Source of the DNA: an uncultured Chloroflexota bacterium | GTDB taxonomy: Bacteria > Chloroflexota > Chloroflexia > Chloroflexales > Roseiflexaceae | Direction: 5' to 3' | NCBI GenBank assembly: GCA_937876225.1 | Contig: CALFIC010000003.1 | Span: forward strand, 1-24,537 | Length of the DNA: 24,537 nucleotides | In this document: one piece after another, positions 15,293 to 22,862 of the stretch | Layout of the letters: the number at the start of each line of letters is the position of its first letter | How positions within the stretch are numbered: the stretch's first letter is position 1 | Notes under the pieces: model-generated | What the model was told of the DNA's origin: nothing | What the model saw: only the letters and a program-made list of their open reading frames with translations | Database searches by the model: none | Position numbers and translations under genes: made by a program

Positions 15293-16235
15293 ATTCACGG
15301 CGGTACCATTCCCAATAGTGGGCCAACCCGCGAGCGAGTGGCGTTTGCGGTTGAAAACCCAGTAACGTCTGGGCCCGGTCGATGCGCGCAAAGGTGCGCG
15401 GTGGGTCAGCAGCAGGCAATGGTTGTGATTCAATGTGGGCGTTCAAGCCGGTAATTTGCTCGAGTACCCGCACAAATTCTATCAATTCAACCGGGTCAGA
15501 ATTCCCCAAATTAAAGACTTCAAAGGGCAAATCACAGGTAAGTGCAGCCAGGACTCCTGCCACGATGTCGCTGACATACGTCCAGTCGCGATATACCCCT
15601 ACGCCACCATTAAACAAGGTAATCGGCGCGCCTTGACGCATTTTGTCGACAAACAAGCTAGGGGTCATATCGGGACGACCACGGGGACCATACACCGTGA
15701 AAAAGCGCAATACCCGCGTCGGTACGCCGTATTGATAGTGGTAGGTATATGCCAGGATCTCCGCAGCTCGCTTGGTGGCGGCATAGGGCGACAACGGACG
15801 ATCGGCCGTCTGTGATTCATCCCACGGGGTCGGCAAGGCACCATACACCGACGATGTCGAGGCGATAATCAGGCCTTTGACCGCATAGCGGTGTGCCAAA
15901 TCAAGAATATGCATAGTACCACGCACATTGACTTCTTCATAGAGCAGGGGGTGTTGTACCGAGTAGCGCGGACCAGCCATGGCGGCCAAATGCGCCACAT
16001 GAGTGGGTTTGTGTGTGGCAAACACGTGCGCTAACGCATCGGCATCACGGATATCACCGGTGACCAATGTGAAATTGGGATTGGTATGAGCGGTCATCAA
16101 ATGCCGCCGTTTGCGGTCGGGAGTATAGTAGTCATTGAAATTATCAAACGCCACTACCTGTTCGCCCCGTGCGAGTAACGCATCAACCACATGGCTGCCA
16201 ATAAATCCAGCCCCACCAGTGACCAGATAGGTCAT
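15282..16235 (-). CDS. NAD-dependent sugar epimerase, UDP-glucuronate 4-epimerase-like
   Basis: A 317-aa extended SDR. The Rossmann motif GGAGFIGSH is at 7-15, MAGPRYSVQHP at 86-96 (the segment typical of UDP-glucuronate 4-epimerases), STSSVYG at 126-132, and the catalytic Tyr/Lys pair Y151-xxx-K155 (YAATK). FFTVYGPRGRPDM at about 178-190 also fits that subfamily. It should convert UDP-glucuronate to UDP-galacturonate, although a UDP-glucose/UDP-N-acetyl-sugar 4-epimerase is possible. It overlaps the Wzy-like gene by 4 bp (ATGA at 16232-16235). Together with the UDP-glucuronate decarboxylase-like gene nearby, it implies UDP-glucuronate as a shared precursor. Confidence 0.88.
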   Translation of the reverse strand: MTYLVTGGAGFIGSHVVDALLARGEQVVAFDNFNDYYTPDRKRRHLMTAHTNPNFTLVTGDIRDADALAHVFATHKPTHVAHLAAMAGPRYSVQHPLLYEEVNVRGTMHILDLAHRYAVKGLIIASTSSVYGALPTPWDESQTADRPLSPYAATKRAAEILAYTYHYQYGVPTRVLRFFTVYGPRGRPDMTPSLFVDKMRQGAPITLFNGGVGVYRDWTYVSDIVAGVLAALTCDLPFEVFNLGNSDPVELIEFVRVLEQITGLNAHIESQPLPAADPPRTFARIDRAQTLLGFQPQTPLARGLAHYWEWYRREYGC

Positions 16236-17542
16236 ACTTGTTCCTCCCGCATTGTCGGAGCGAAACGCATCGCCACTCCTGCCAACGCCACCACCGCCGC
16301 CGTATGTAACGGCAAGTAATTCACCTGCAAATACTCAAAACATTCGTGTACCGCAACTGCTGCCATCGTACCACAAGCGGCGATTGCGACCCAACGTGCC
16401 ACACCACCCAGATGAGTCGTACGCCAAGCCCGTCGCCATTGCATCACCCACAACCCAAGATACGCCAACAGTCCGATAATTCCTTGTTCGGCAGCAATTT
16501 GGACATAGGCGTTGTGGGCATGCCCCCGTGAAATCAGCCAACCCTTACGGGCAAATTCAGGGTAGACGCGTGTATAACTACCAGGTCCAATCCCCAACAC
16601 CGGCGCACTCTGCCACATGGCCACCCCTGCCTTGAATTGGGCGGCGCGTTCAACCGCAGCATATACGGTGGGGCGCTGTTGGGCTTCATCACGCATAATG
16701 TCTGGCGCACTGAAAATCTGCGTGGCACTCCCCAGCCGAGGTCCAAACGGTGCCGGGATATATTGCCAGCCCCCCGCCAACACGAACGCCGCCACCACTA
16801 CAATCACCGCGACGCCCCGGCGCCACCAGCCCCCAACTAACCAGAGAATCACCAATACTCCGGCGATAGCGCCAATCCACGCTCCCCGTGAAAACGACAA
16901 GAGCAACGCAGTCCCAATCAACCCTAATATCCCCAGCATTAGCCAAAACCAACGGCTTTGGCGTTGCCACGCCACAATCGTAAAGCACAATACCAGCGGC
17001 CATGCGCCATTCAGATAGCCCGCAAACGAATTGGGCTGTCCAATGGTGCCAAAGGCCCGAGTAAAGTGTGAATTGGCGATATGAAAGGCCGCCGGGCCAA
17101 TGCCACGCGTGCTTTGCACCAACGCAAAGACGGATTCACCCAGCGGCGCAAGGATTAATACCACCACCAATACCGCCACATCCTGCCAGCGCCGTGGCAC
17201 CACATAGACCAGATACCCGACCAGCAATGCGAGTCCCCAGCGCCGGATTTCGTCGACCCCATTGCGCCAGCCTGCTGGTGCAAAACCACTCGCCAGACAA
17301 AGAGCGATCAGTACCAATACCCGTGCCGGTGTCGTTTCGTCGGCAGGCCAATCCTGCCAACGACGCAACTGCCATGTCAGCACGAGAGTCGCAAATAACA
17401 CCACCGTCGCCAGCTGGGAATGACTATATCCTGCCATCATCAGATAATCTTGCATCGGCACAGCAATAATGGCATAGATGACACCCCACATAATAATGGG
17501 TGTCTGCCACAGCACACGGAGCCACGCCGACGCCTTGATCAT
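16232..17542 (-). CDS. O-antigen ligase/polymerase-like membrane protein (Wzy_C type)
   Basis: A 436-aa polytopic membrane protein with roughly ten hydrophobic segments. The Wzy_C signature region shows GIGPGSYTRVYPEFA then a periplasmic-loop segment SRGHAHNAYVQIAAEQGIIG, where the HN pair is typical of WaaL and Wzy proteins. LLLSFSRGAWIG, another hallmark, lies mid-protein. The start at 17542 is preferred because it forms an ATGA overlap with the upstream SDR stop; the longer frame adds 13 residues with no support. It probably polymerises repeat units or ligates the finished glycan to an acceptor outside the membrane. Ligase and polymerase cannot be separated from sequence alone. Confidence 0.88.
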   Translation of the reverse strand: MIKASAWLRVLWQTPIIMWGVIYAIIAVPMQDYLMMAGYSHSQLATVVLFATLVLTWQLRRWQDWPADETTPARVLVLIALCLASGFAPAGWRNGVDEIRRWGLALLVGYLVYVVPRRWQDVAVLVVVLILAPLGESVFALVQSTRGIGPAAFHIANSHFTRAFGTIGQPNSFAGYLNGAWPLVLCFTIVAWQRQSRWFWLMLGILGLIGTALLLSFSRGAWIGAIAGVLVILWLVGGWWRRGVAVIVVVAAFVLAGGWQYIPAPFGPRLGSATQIFSAPDIMRDEAQQRPTVYAAVERAAQFKAGVAMWQSAPVLGIGPGSYTRVYPEFARKGWLISRGHAHNAYVQIAAEQGIIGLLAYLGLWVMQWRRAWRTTHLGGVARWVAIAACGTMAAVAVHECFEYLQVNYLPLHTAAVVALAGVAMRFAPTMREEQV

Positions 17543-18492
17543 GCCAATTCCCCCAATTGTTGGAGTTGACTGCGGAACCACGGAATAGTGCGTTGCAATC
17601 CTTCGTGCACCGACACTTGTGGCTCCCAGCCAAGGATCGTCCGCGCCCGAGTAATATCAGGTTGGCGCACCTGGGGGTCATCTTTGGTGCGCAAATCCTT
17701 GCGGATAATCCCTGCCGCATTCCCCGTCAATTCATTGATGATTTGGGCAAATTCTTCAATGGTGCGCTCTTGCGGGTTGCCGATATTAATAGGCTCCACA
17801 AAGTCACTCTGGAGCAAACGATAAACCCCTTCGACCAAATCATCGACATACTGGAATGAACGAGTTTGACTGCCGTCACCATAGACGGTCAACGGTTCAC
17901 CCCGCAACGCTTGTTGGATGAAGTTCGGCACCACCCGACCGTCACGCAGGCGCATCCGTGGTCCATAGGTGTTAAAAATCCGCACGATGCGGGTTTCAAC
18001 GCCATGAGTACGGTGGTAGGCCATCGCCATTGCCTCGGCGAAACGCTTGGCTTCGTCGTAGACACCCCGAGGACCGATAGGATTGACATGACCGTAGTAG
18101 CCCTCGGATTGGGGGTGAATCTGAGGATCGCCGTACACTTCAGACGTCGACGCCAACAAAAAGCGAGCCTTTTTTTCTTTGGCGAGCCCAAGTACTTTGT
18201 GCGTGCCTAGTGCCCCTACTTTGAGGGTCTGGATGGGTAATTCGAGGTAATCTACCGGAGAGGCCGGGGAGGCGAAATGCAACACGGCATCGAGTGGTCC
18301 ATCAATGTAGATATAGTCGGTCACATCGTGCTTCATAAAGCGGAAGCGTTCGTGCCCAAACAAATGACCAATGTTGTCGGCACTGCCCGTAATCAAGTTG
18401 TCCATGGCAATGACGGTATGTCCCTCGGCCAAAAAACGTTCGCTCAAATGTGAACCGAGGAAGCCAGCCCCACCGGTAATTAATACACGCAT
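17539..18492 (-). CDS. UDP-glucuronate decarboxylase/UDP-xylose synthase-like SDR
   Basis: A 317-aa extended SDR. GGAGFLGSH is at 7-15, HFASPASPVDY at 72-82 (a hallmark of UDP-xylose synthases), E118 in STSEVYGD (119-122 VYGD), the Tyr/Lys pair Y145-xxx-K149 (YDEAK), and R211 in SQTRSFQYVDD. These residues match the decarboxylating enzyme rather than a 4-epimerase or 4,6-dehydratase. It converts UDP-glucuronate to UDP-xylose in the cytosol. The ATG at 18492 is preferred, since AAAGG lies 9 nt before it; a TTG three codons earlier is possible. The C-terminal stop overlaps the Wzy-like gene by 4 bp. The gap to the upstream transferase gene is 63 bp. Confidence 0.92.
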   Translation of the reverse strand: MRVLITGGAGFLGSHLSERFLAEGHTVIAMDNLITGSADNIGHLFGHERFRFMKHDVTDYIYIDGPLDAVLHFASPASPVDYLELPIQTLKVGALGTHKVLGLAKEKKARFLLASTSEVYGDPQIHPQSEGYYGHVNPIGPRGVYDEAKRFAEAMAMAYHRTHGVETRIVRIFNTYGPRMRLRDGRVVPNFIQQALRGEPLTVYGDGSQTRSFQYVDDLVEGVYRLLQSDFVEPINIGNPQERTIEEFAQIINELTGNAAGIIRKDLRTKDDPQVRQPDITRARTILGWEPQVSVHEGLQRTIPWFRSQLQQLGELA

Positions 18493-18543
18493 TACACTCA
18501 ACCTTTATGTCAACTAAAATATTCCACAGCCAGGATGTGCTAT

Positions 18544-18568
18544 AGGAGTCTACCGCTAGTAGGCTCCT
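18544..18568 (-). other. Hairpin at the end of the sugar-phosphate transferase gene
   Basis: AGGAGTCTAC and GTAGGCTCCT pair over 10 positions with a 5-nt loop and one non-Watson-Crick pair. It spans the stop codon at 18556-18558. There is no U-run after it, so it is not a typical terminator and does not by itself split the cluster. Confidence 0.3.
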
Positions 18569-20058
18569 CGTCCCGACAACACCGTGGGAATTGTCTGCGC
18601 CACAATGCGCAAATCCATCAGCAACGACCAATGTTCGACGTAATAAATATCGAGGCGCACCATTTCTTCGAATGTGGTATCACTGCGCCCCGACACTTGC
18701 CACAGTCCAGTCAAGCCTGGTTTGGCGGCCAAGCGGCGCAAATGCCAGGCTTGATAGCGGGCGACCTCGTCGGGGGTGGCAGGACGCGGCCCCACCCAGC
18801 TCATTTCGCCCCGGGCAATATTCCATAATTGGGGCAATTCATCGAGGCTGGTGCGGCGCAACAATTGCCCCACTCGCGTCCGGCGAGGGTCGTTGCGGAT
18901 TTTGAAAATCGGTCCATCGGCTTCGTTTTGGGGAATCAGTTCAGCTTTGCGGGCCTCGGCGTCTTCGACCATAGTACGGAATTTATAGACTTTGAAGTGG
19001 CGCCCATTGACGCCAACCCGTGTCTGTGCAAAGACAATCGAGCCCCGTGAGTCGAGTTTGATGGCGATGGCAATGATAGCGGACAACAACAATACGAGTG
19101 GACTGACCACAATCGTCAATACCAAATCCAAGGCACGCTTCATAATCATATTGAAGCCTTGAATCGAGACGTCTCGCAACCCAATCAATGGCAGACCATC
19201 AAATTCACCGATATCGACCCGATCAAAACTGAGTTCAAACAAATCAGGCACCATACGAAAATCGACGTTAGCATGGCGGCAGGCATCGATGATTTGCGGT
19301 AAGCGATGATGTTCAAAAAACGGCAACGCAATAATCACATGGTCAACTGCATGCTCACGCAATACATCGGTCAACGCAGCAATCCCACCCAAATGATGGA
19401 AGTGCAGTGGTTGGGCGGTGTTTTCGAGACCACTATCATCACGGTCAGCCACATAACCGACCAAGGTATAGCCCAGATGTGGGCGCGCCACGACCCCCGC
19501 CATGACCGAATGGCTAATGTCACTATCACCGATGACGAGATAGCGCTCGCGATCGAGTCCACGGGACCAACGCAAGCGGCGCACCAACACGATGATCAAC
19601 CGCACAATACTCAGCGATACCATCACCAACACAAAGGCAAAGGCAATTACCAAACGGGAGTAATAGAGCGGACGATACGAAAAGACCACGATGACGAGTA
19701 AGGCCGCCGCTGTGGTCGTACTATTGAAAATAATGCGCAGGTTAGCGGTCCAACCAGCATTGGCCGGCAAGCGATACATACCACGGATAGCAAATTGGAC
19801 TTGGACAAGCAACAACAACAGCACGCCAATTGGCGCAAAGGCGCTCCACGAGACGTAAAACTCGTTCGGCACCTCGCGCACTAGCGCACCAACCATCCCA
19901 GGCCAAACCACAAGATAACGCAATGCATATGCCATGCCCATACTCGCCAAAATGACGATGCTATCAAGGGCAAAAAACAACATCCACGACGCATTTTCAC
20001 GCGCCACCGGAGGTGATTTGATTGCAGGTGATGGTTGTACCACGCCGGGCTCCTTCAT
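18556..20058 (-). CDS. Polyprenyl-phosphate sugar-1-phosphate transferase (WbaP/WcaJ/CpsE type)
   Basis: A 500-aa priming enzyme that moves a sugar-1-phosphate from a nucleotide sugar to undecaprenyl phosphate, starting polysaccharide repeat units. N-terminal membrane segments lie at about 25-48, 70-92, 110-127 and 134-158; a Rossmann-like CoA-binding/NAD-like cytosolic domain covers about 170-270 (YLVIGDSD); the conserved transferase domain begins at about 302 with a membrane hairpin and carries KFRTM (359-363), SLDELPQ (404-410), WVGPRP (421-426) and KPGLTGLWQVSGR (446-458). Length and layout match the PglC-superfamily large polyprenol transferases. The gene starts 22 bp after obg, and a 9-bp hairpin sits at the junction. 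A glucose- or galactose-1-phosphate donor is likely but unproven. Confidence 0.95.
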   Translation of the reverse strand: MKEPGVVQPSPAIKSPPVARENASWMLFFALDSIVILASMGMAYALRYLVVWPGMVGALVREVPNEFYVSWSAFAPIGVLLLLLVQVQFAIRGMYRLPANAGWTANLRIIFNSTTTAAALLVIVVFSYRPLYYSRLVIAFAFVLVMVSLSIVRLIIVLVRRLRWSRGLDRERYLVIGDSDISHSVMAGVVARPHLGYTLVGYVADRDDSGLENTAQPLHFHHLGGIAALTDVLREHAVDHVIIALPFFEHHRLPQIIDACRHANVDFRMVPDLFELSFDRVDIGEFDGLPLIGLRDVSIQGFNMIMKRALDLVLTIVVSPLVLLLSAIIAIAIKLDSRGSIVFAQTRVGVNGRHFKVYKFRTMVEDAEARKAELIPQNEADGPIFKIRNDPRRTRVGQLLRRTSLDELPQLWNIARGEMSWVGPRPATPDEVARYQAWHLRRLAAKPGLTGLWQVSGRSDTTFEEMVRLDIYYVEHWSLLMDLRIVAQTIPTVLSGRGAY

Positions 20059-20069
20059 ATTAGCCCATC

Positions 20070-20091
20070 ATGTGCCATGCCTATGGCACAT
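20070..20091 (-). promoter_or_regulatory. Perfect 9-bp hairpin at the obg/transferase junction
   Basis: ATGTGCCAT (20070-20078) and ATGGCACAT (20083-20091) are exact inverted repeats with a 4-nt loop. The hairpin covers the last codons and stop of obg. No U-run follows. Its core GTGCCA/TGGCAC is the same as in the hairpin before the aldolase gene. Confidence 0.5.
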
Positions 20092-21382
20092 AATCCTCTG
20101 TCCACACCAGCGAGGCTTTTTCGATATAGACGGTTTGTCCAATCTCGATGCCTTGTTTGATCAACTCTGTACTAATCCCAGTGGCTTCGAGTACGCGTTG
20201 CAAGCGCCCCAATGACTCAGACTGTGCAAAATTGGTCATCGACACGAGGCGCTCAATCCGGCGTCCACGCACCCGCCAACCATGGGTCACCGCTTCTACT
20301 GTAAAGCGATAATCGAGCTCTGTTGATACCGGCCACTCCAATGTTTCAACCCGCGGTGTGCGGTCGAAATCAAGCGGATTGGCGTCGAGGATCAAGGCAG
20401 CCTTGCGGATCAAGGGCTCGACGCCGGCACGTGTGGCCGCCGAAATCTCGAAGACTTCGCGCCCTTCGGCCACGAATCGTGCTTTGTATTCTTCGATGAA
20501 AATTGCCGCATCGGGAAGATCGCATTTATTGAGCACAATCAACTGCGGGCGTTCGGCTAATTCGGGGCGATACAGCCGCAATTCTTCGTTAATTTTGCAG
20601 TAATCTTGCCATGGGTCACGCCCGTCAACGGCAGCCACGTCGATGACGTGCAGGAGCACGCGGGTGCGTTCGACATGCCGTAAAAAACTATGCCCCAAGC
20701 CCACACCACGATGGGCACCTTCGACGAGACCAGGGATGTCTGCCACGACGAAAGTCTCTTCACCATACGACACCACACCCAAATTGGGCATCAGGGTCGT
20801 AAAGGGATAGGCGGCGATTTTGGGGCGGGCCGCACTCATGGCGGCAATCAATGATGATTTACCGGCATTGGGGAAACCAACTAACCCCACATCAGCAAGC
20901 AGCTTCAACTCGAGATTAATTTCGAGCTTCTGGCCAGGTTCACCCAGTTCGGCGATGCGTGGCGCTTGATTGGTCGAGGTAGTAAAGTGCAAATTCCCTA
21001 AGCCCCCTTTGCCACCGCGCGATGCCAACAAGCGTTGACCATGCGCCACCAAGTCGACGGTACACGACACCCCATCGATGGTGGTACGTACTTGCGTCCC
21101 AGGCGGAACTTTGATGGTTACATCGCGACCATCGGCACCATGCCGGCGGGCGGTACCACCATTGCTGCCCGATACCGCTTCGAAGCGGTTTTTTTCACGG
21201 AATTGCAACAAGGTGTTGATACTTGCATCCGCCAACAAATAGATATGACCACCGCGGCCACCATCGCCGCCATCAGGGCCACCGTGCGGCACGTACTTCT
21301 CGCGACGCATCGTCGCCATTCCATCGCCACCGGTCCCGGCCTGCAGGAAGATGGTTGCTTGATCGTAAAAGTCACCCGACAT
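20081..21382 (-). CDS. obg: Obg/CgtA GTPase with OCT domain
   Basis: A 433-aa ribosome-assembly and stress-control GTPase. The glycine-rich Obg fold spans about 1-160 (GGDGMATMRREKYVP, GGPDGGDGGRGG, RGGKGGLGN). The G domain has G1 GFPNAGKS (169-176), the FTT switch I (194-196), G3 DIPGLVEGA (215-223), G4 NKCD (285-288) and G5 ISA (313-315). The C-terminal OCT domain, present in Gram-positive-like and Chloroflexi-type Obg, covers about 355-430. The start at 21382 (MSGDFYDQ) is set by the Obg N-terminus; the longer open frame passes through a terminator hairpin. The ribosome site (GGTGGG) is poor. It lies 90 bp after tatA and leads directly into polysaccharide genes. Confidence 0.96.
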   Translation of the reverse strand: MSGDFYDQATIFLQAGTGGDGMATMRREKYVPHGGPDGGDGGRGGHIYLLADASINTLLQFREKNRFEAVSGSNGGTARRHGADGRDVTIKVPPGTQVRTTIDGVSCTVDLVAHGQRLLASRGGKGGLGNLHFTTSTNQAPRIAELGEPGQKLEINLELKLLADVGLVGFPNAGKSSLIAAMSAARPKIAAYPFTTLMPNLGVVSYGEETFVVADIPGLVEGAHRGVGLGHSFLRHVERTRVLLHVIDVAAVDGRDPWQDYCKINEELRLYRPELAERPQLIVLNKCDLPDAAIFIEEYKARFVAEGREVFEISAATRAGVEPLIRKAALILDANPLDFDRTPRVETLEWPVSTELDYRFTVEAVTHGWRVRGRRIERLVSMTNFAQSESLGRLQRVLEATGISTELIKQGIEIGQTVYIEKASLVWTEDYVP

Positions 21383-21401
21383 ACCCACCACATATTTCGA
21401 T

Positions 21402-21430
21402 AAAAATGCCAGCGCAGACGGCGCTGGCAT
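21402..21430 (-). terminator. Intrinsic terminator between tatA and obg
   Basis: A perfect 10-bp stem (ATGCCAGCGC at 21406-21415, GCGCTGGCAT at 21421-21430) with a 5-nt loop is followed on the minus strand by UUUUUA. The U-run ends only about 20 nt before the obg ATG, so it may act as an attenuator for obg and the genes behind it. Confidence 0.85.
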
Positions 21431-21472
21431 AAAAGGCACCGAACAGACGGCCCCGCCGCCATACCAATCAGC

Positions 21473-21646
21473 TTACGACTTTGGTTCTTCCTTGGTTTCG
21501 GCCGGTTTGTCATCATCTTTGATGGCGGTGCGGAATGACTTAATGCTGCCACCCAACGCCGATGCAATCCCGGTAATCCGACTGGCACCAAACAACAAAA
21601 TGATAATTACCAAAATTATCAACAACTCAGGTACGCCGAGGTTCAT
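21473..21646 (-). CDS. tatA: TatA/E-type twin-arginine translocase subunit
   Basis: A 57-aa single-span membrane protein, too short for length-filtered ORF calling. It reads MNLGVPELLIILVIIILL, then FGASRITGIASALGGSIKSF, then an acidic/basic tail ending KEEPKS. This is the TatA layout: N-terminal membrane helix, the FG hinge, an amphipathic helix with conserved Leu-Gly and a terminal Phe, and a charged tail. It would form the pore-like part of the Tat pathway that exports folded proteins. The ribosome site AAGGAG is 7 nt before the ATG, and a strong promoter lies about 50 nt upstream. No tatC is in the window, so it is either elsewhere or this is a lone copy. Confidence 0.92.
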   Translation of the reverse strand: MNLGVPELLIILVIIILLFGASRITGIASALGGSIKSFRTAIKDDDKPAETKEEPKS

Positions 21647-21693
21647 GATGAAGCTCCTTCTCAGTTGACCACGAAATCAACAATCACACGGCT

Positions 21694-21721
21694 ATTATAC
21701 CCTACCAGGCGTGCATGTCAA
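21694..21721 (-). promoter_or_regulatory. Consensus sigma-70 promoter of tatA
   Basis: A perfect TTGACA (21716-21721) and a perfect TATAAT (21694-21699) are separated by 16 bp on the minus strand. Predicted start is near 21687, giving a 5' leader of about 40 nt. The -35 box contains the TGA stop codon of the upstream glycosyltransferase gene. It is the best promoter match in the window. Confidence 0.85.
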
Positions 21722-22851
21722 CGCCGAGCAACCGCACGATAGACCGCAAGGGTGCGTCGTGCCGTTTCTTCCCACGAAAAACGCGCCGCCTGCACCGGAC
21801 CACGCGCTGCCAAATCCTCCCGCAGTGTCGCATCACTGAGTACCTGGCGCATCGCCAACGCCCAGCCATCGACATCATGTGGGTCTACTTGGTACCCTGC
21901 GTCCCCGGTCACTTCAGGCAAACAACTGGCATTACTCACAATCACCGGCGTGCCACAGGCCATCGCCTCGAGCGGCGGCATCCCAAAGCCTTCGTATAGC
22001 GACGGGAATACAAACGCCGTAGCAGCCCCGTACCACAGATGCTGCTCTTCTTGGGGGATATACCCGACAAACCGCAATTTGTCGCCCAAATTCAAGCGCT
22101 CTGCTTGCGCCAAAATCGGCTCGTACAACCAACCACGCCCGCCACCAATCAGCAACGGCGCGTCGACTTCATGCGCGATTTGGGCATAGGCATCGAGCAA
22201 ACGAGGGATGTTTTTGCGGGGCTCAAGTGTACCTAAATAAAACAAATAGCGCTCAGGTAACCCATTGCGCTGGCGGAAGGCCGCTAATTCTGCCGGCGCT
22301 GATGGCCGAAACCGGGCATCACAGGCATCATATGTCACCGTAATCCGCTCAGCTGGCACCTTGAGGTGCGTCACTATTTCTTGTTTGGCGTATTCCGACA
22401 CCGTAAACAAATGCGCCGCCCGTTTGGCCGACACCTCGATGGCCCAACGGGTATACATCCGGTTAATGCGCCGGAATGTTTGCGGGAACAACATCGCGCT
22501 CAAATCGTGAATCGTCACTACCGATGGCACACCAGCGAGCAGCGGCATGACATTGAGCACCCCGTGATAGACATCGGCACCATGCGCCGCCAACAACGGC
22601 GGCGCCAACACTTGTTCCCATGGAATCCGCACCCGCGGGTTGATGGTAGGGAATCGGCTCGGGCGTACCGTGAAATTAGCAGGCAACCCGAGTGCCGCCG
22701 CATCAACGCCATGCGTGGTATAGACGGTATAACGGTTGGTAGTATCTATCTTGCCGAGATGCTCGAGCAATGATTCGACATAGTGTGATACCCCTGCCCG
22801 CCGGAAATTCGCGGTGTGCGCCAACAAATGCGCATTAATTGCCACATGCAT
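21718..22851 (-). CDS. GT4 family glycosyltransferase
   Basis: A 377-aa GT-B retaining glycosyltransferase. Acceptor half: RRAGVSHYVESLL (17-29) and TIHDLSAM (113-120). Donor half: GTLEPRKN (207-214) and the E-x7-E motif EGFGMPPLE (E287, E295) then ACGTPVIVSNASCLPEV. The start at 22851 has AGGAG 8 nt upstream; a longer frame adds 25 residues without support. It lies only 11 bp after lepB, so the two are probably co-transcribed. It resembles the GT4 at 13113-14276 over most of its length, down to a shared GPxQAxxFxWE segment near the C-terminus. Substrate is unknown; a role in the same surface glycan is inferred from proximity. Confidence 0.93.
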   Translation of the reverse strand: MHVAINAHLLAHTANFRRAGVSHYVESLLEHLGKIDTTNRYTVYTTHGVDAAALGLPANFTVRPSRFPTINPRVRIPWEQVLAPPLLAAHGADVYHGVLNVMPLLAGVPSVVTIHDLSAMLFPQTFRRINRMYTRWAIEVSAKRAAHLFTVSEYAKQEIVTHLKVPAERITVTYDACDARFRPSAPAELAAFRQRNGLPERYLFYLGTLEPRKNIPRLLDAYAQIAHEVDAPLLIGGGRGWLYEPILAQAERLNLGDKLRFVGYIPQEEQHLWYGAATAFVFPSLYEGFGMPPLEAMACGTPVIVSNASCLPEVTGDAGYQVDPHDVDGWALAMRQVLSDATLREDLAARGPVQAARFSWEETARRTLAVYRAVARR

Positions 22852-22862
22852 CGGTTGCGCTC

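Noticed and set aside
18544..18568. Terminator at the end of the sugar-phosphate transferase gene
   Set aside because: There is no U-run on the minus strand and one unpaired position in minus-strand RNA; the fold is better on the plus strand. The stem is listed only as a hairpin.
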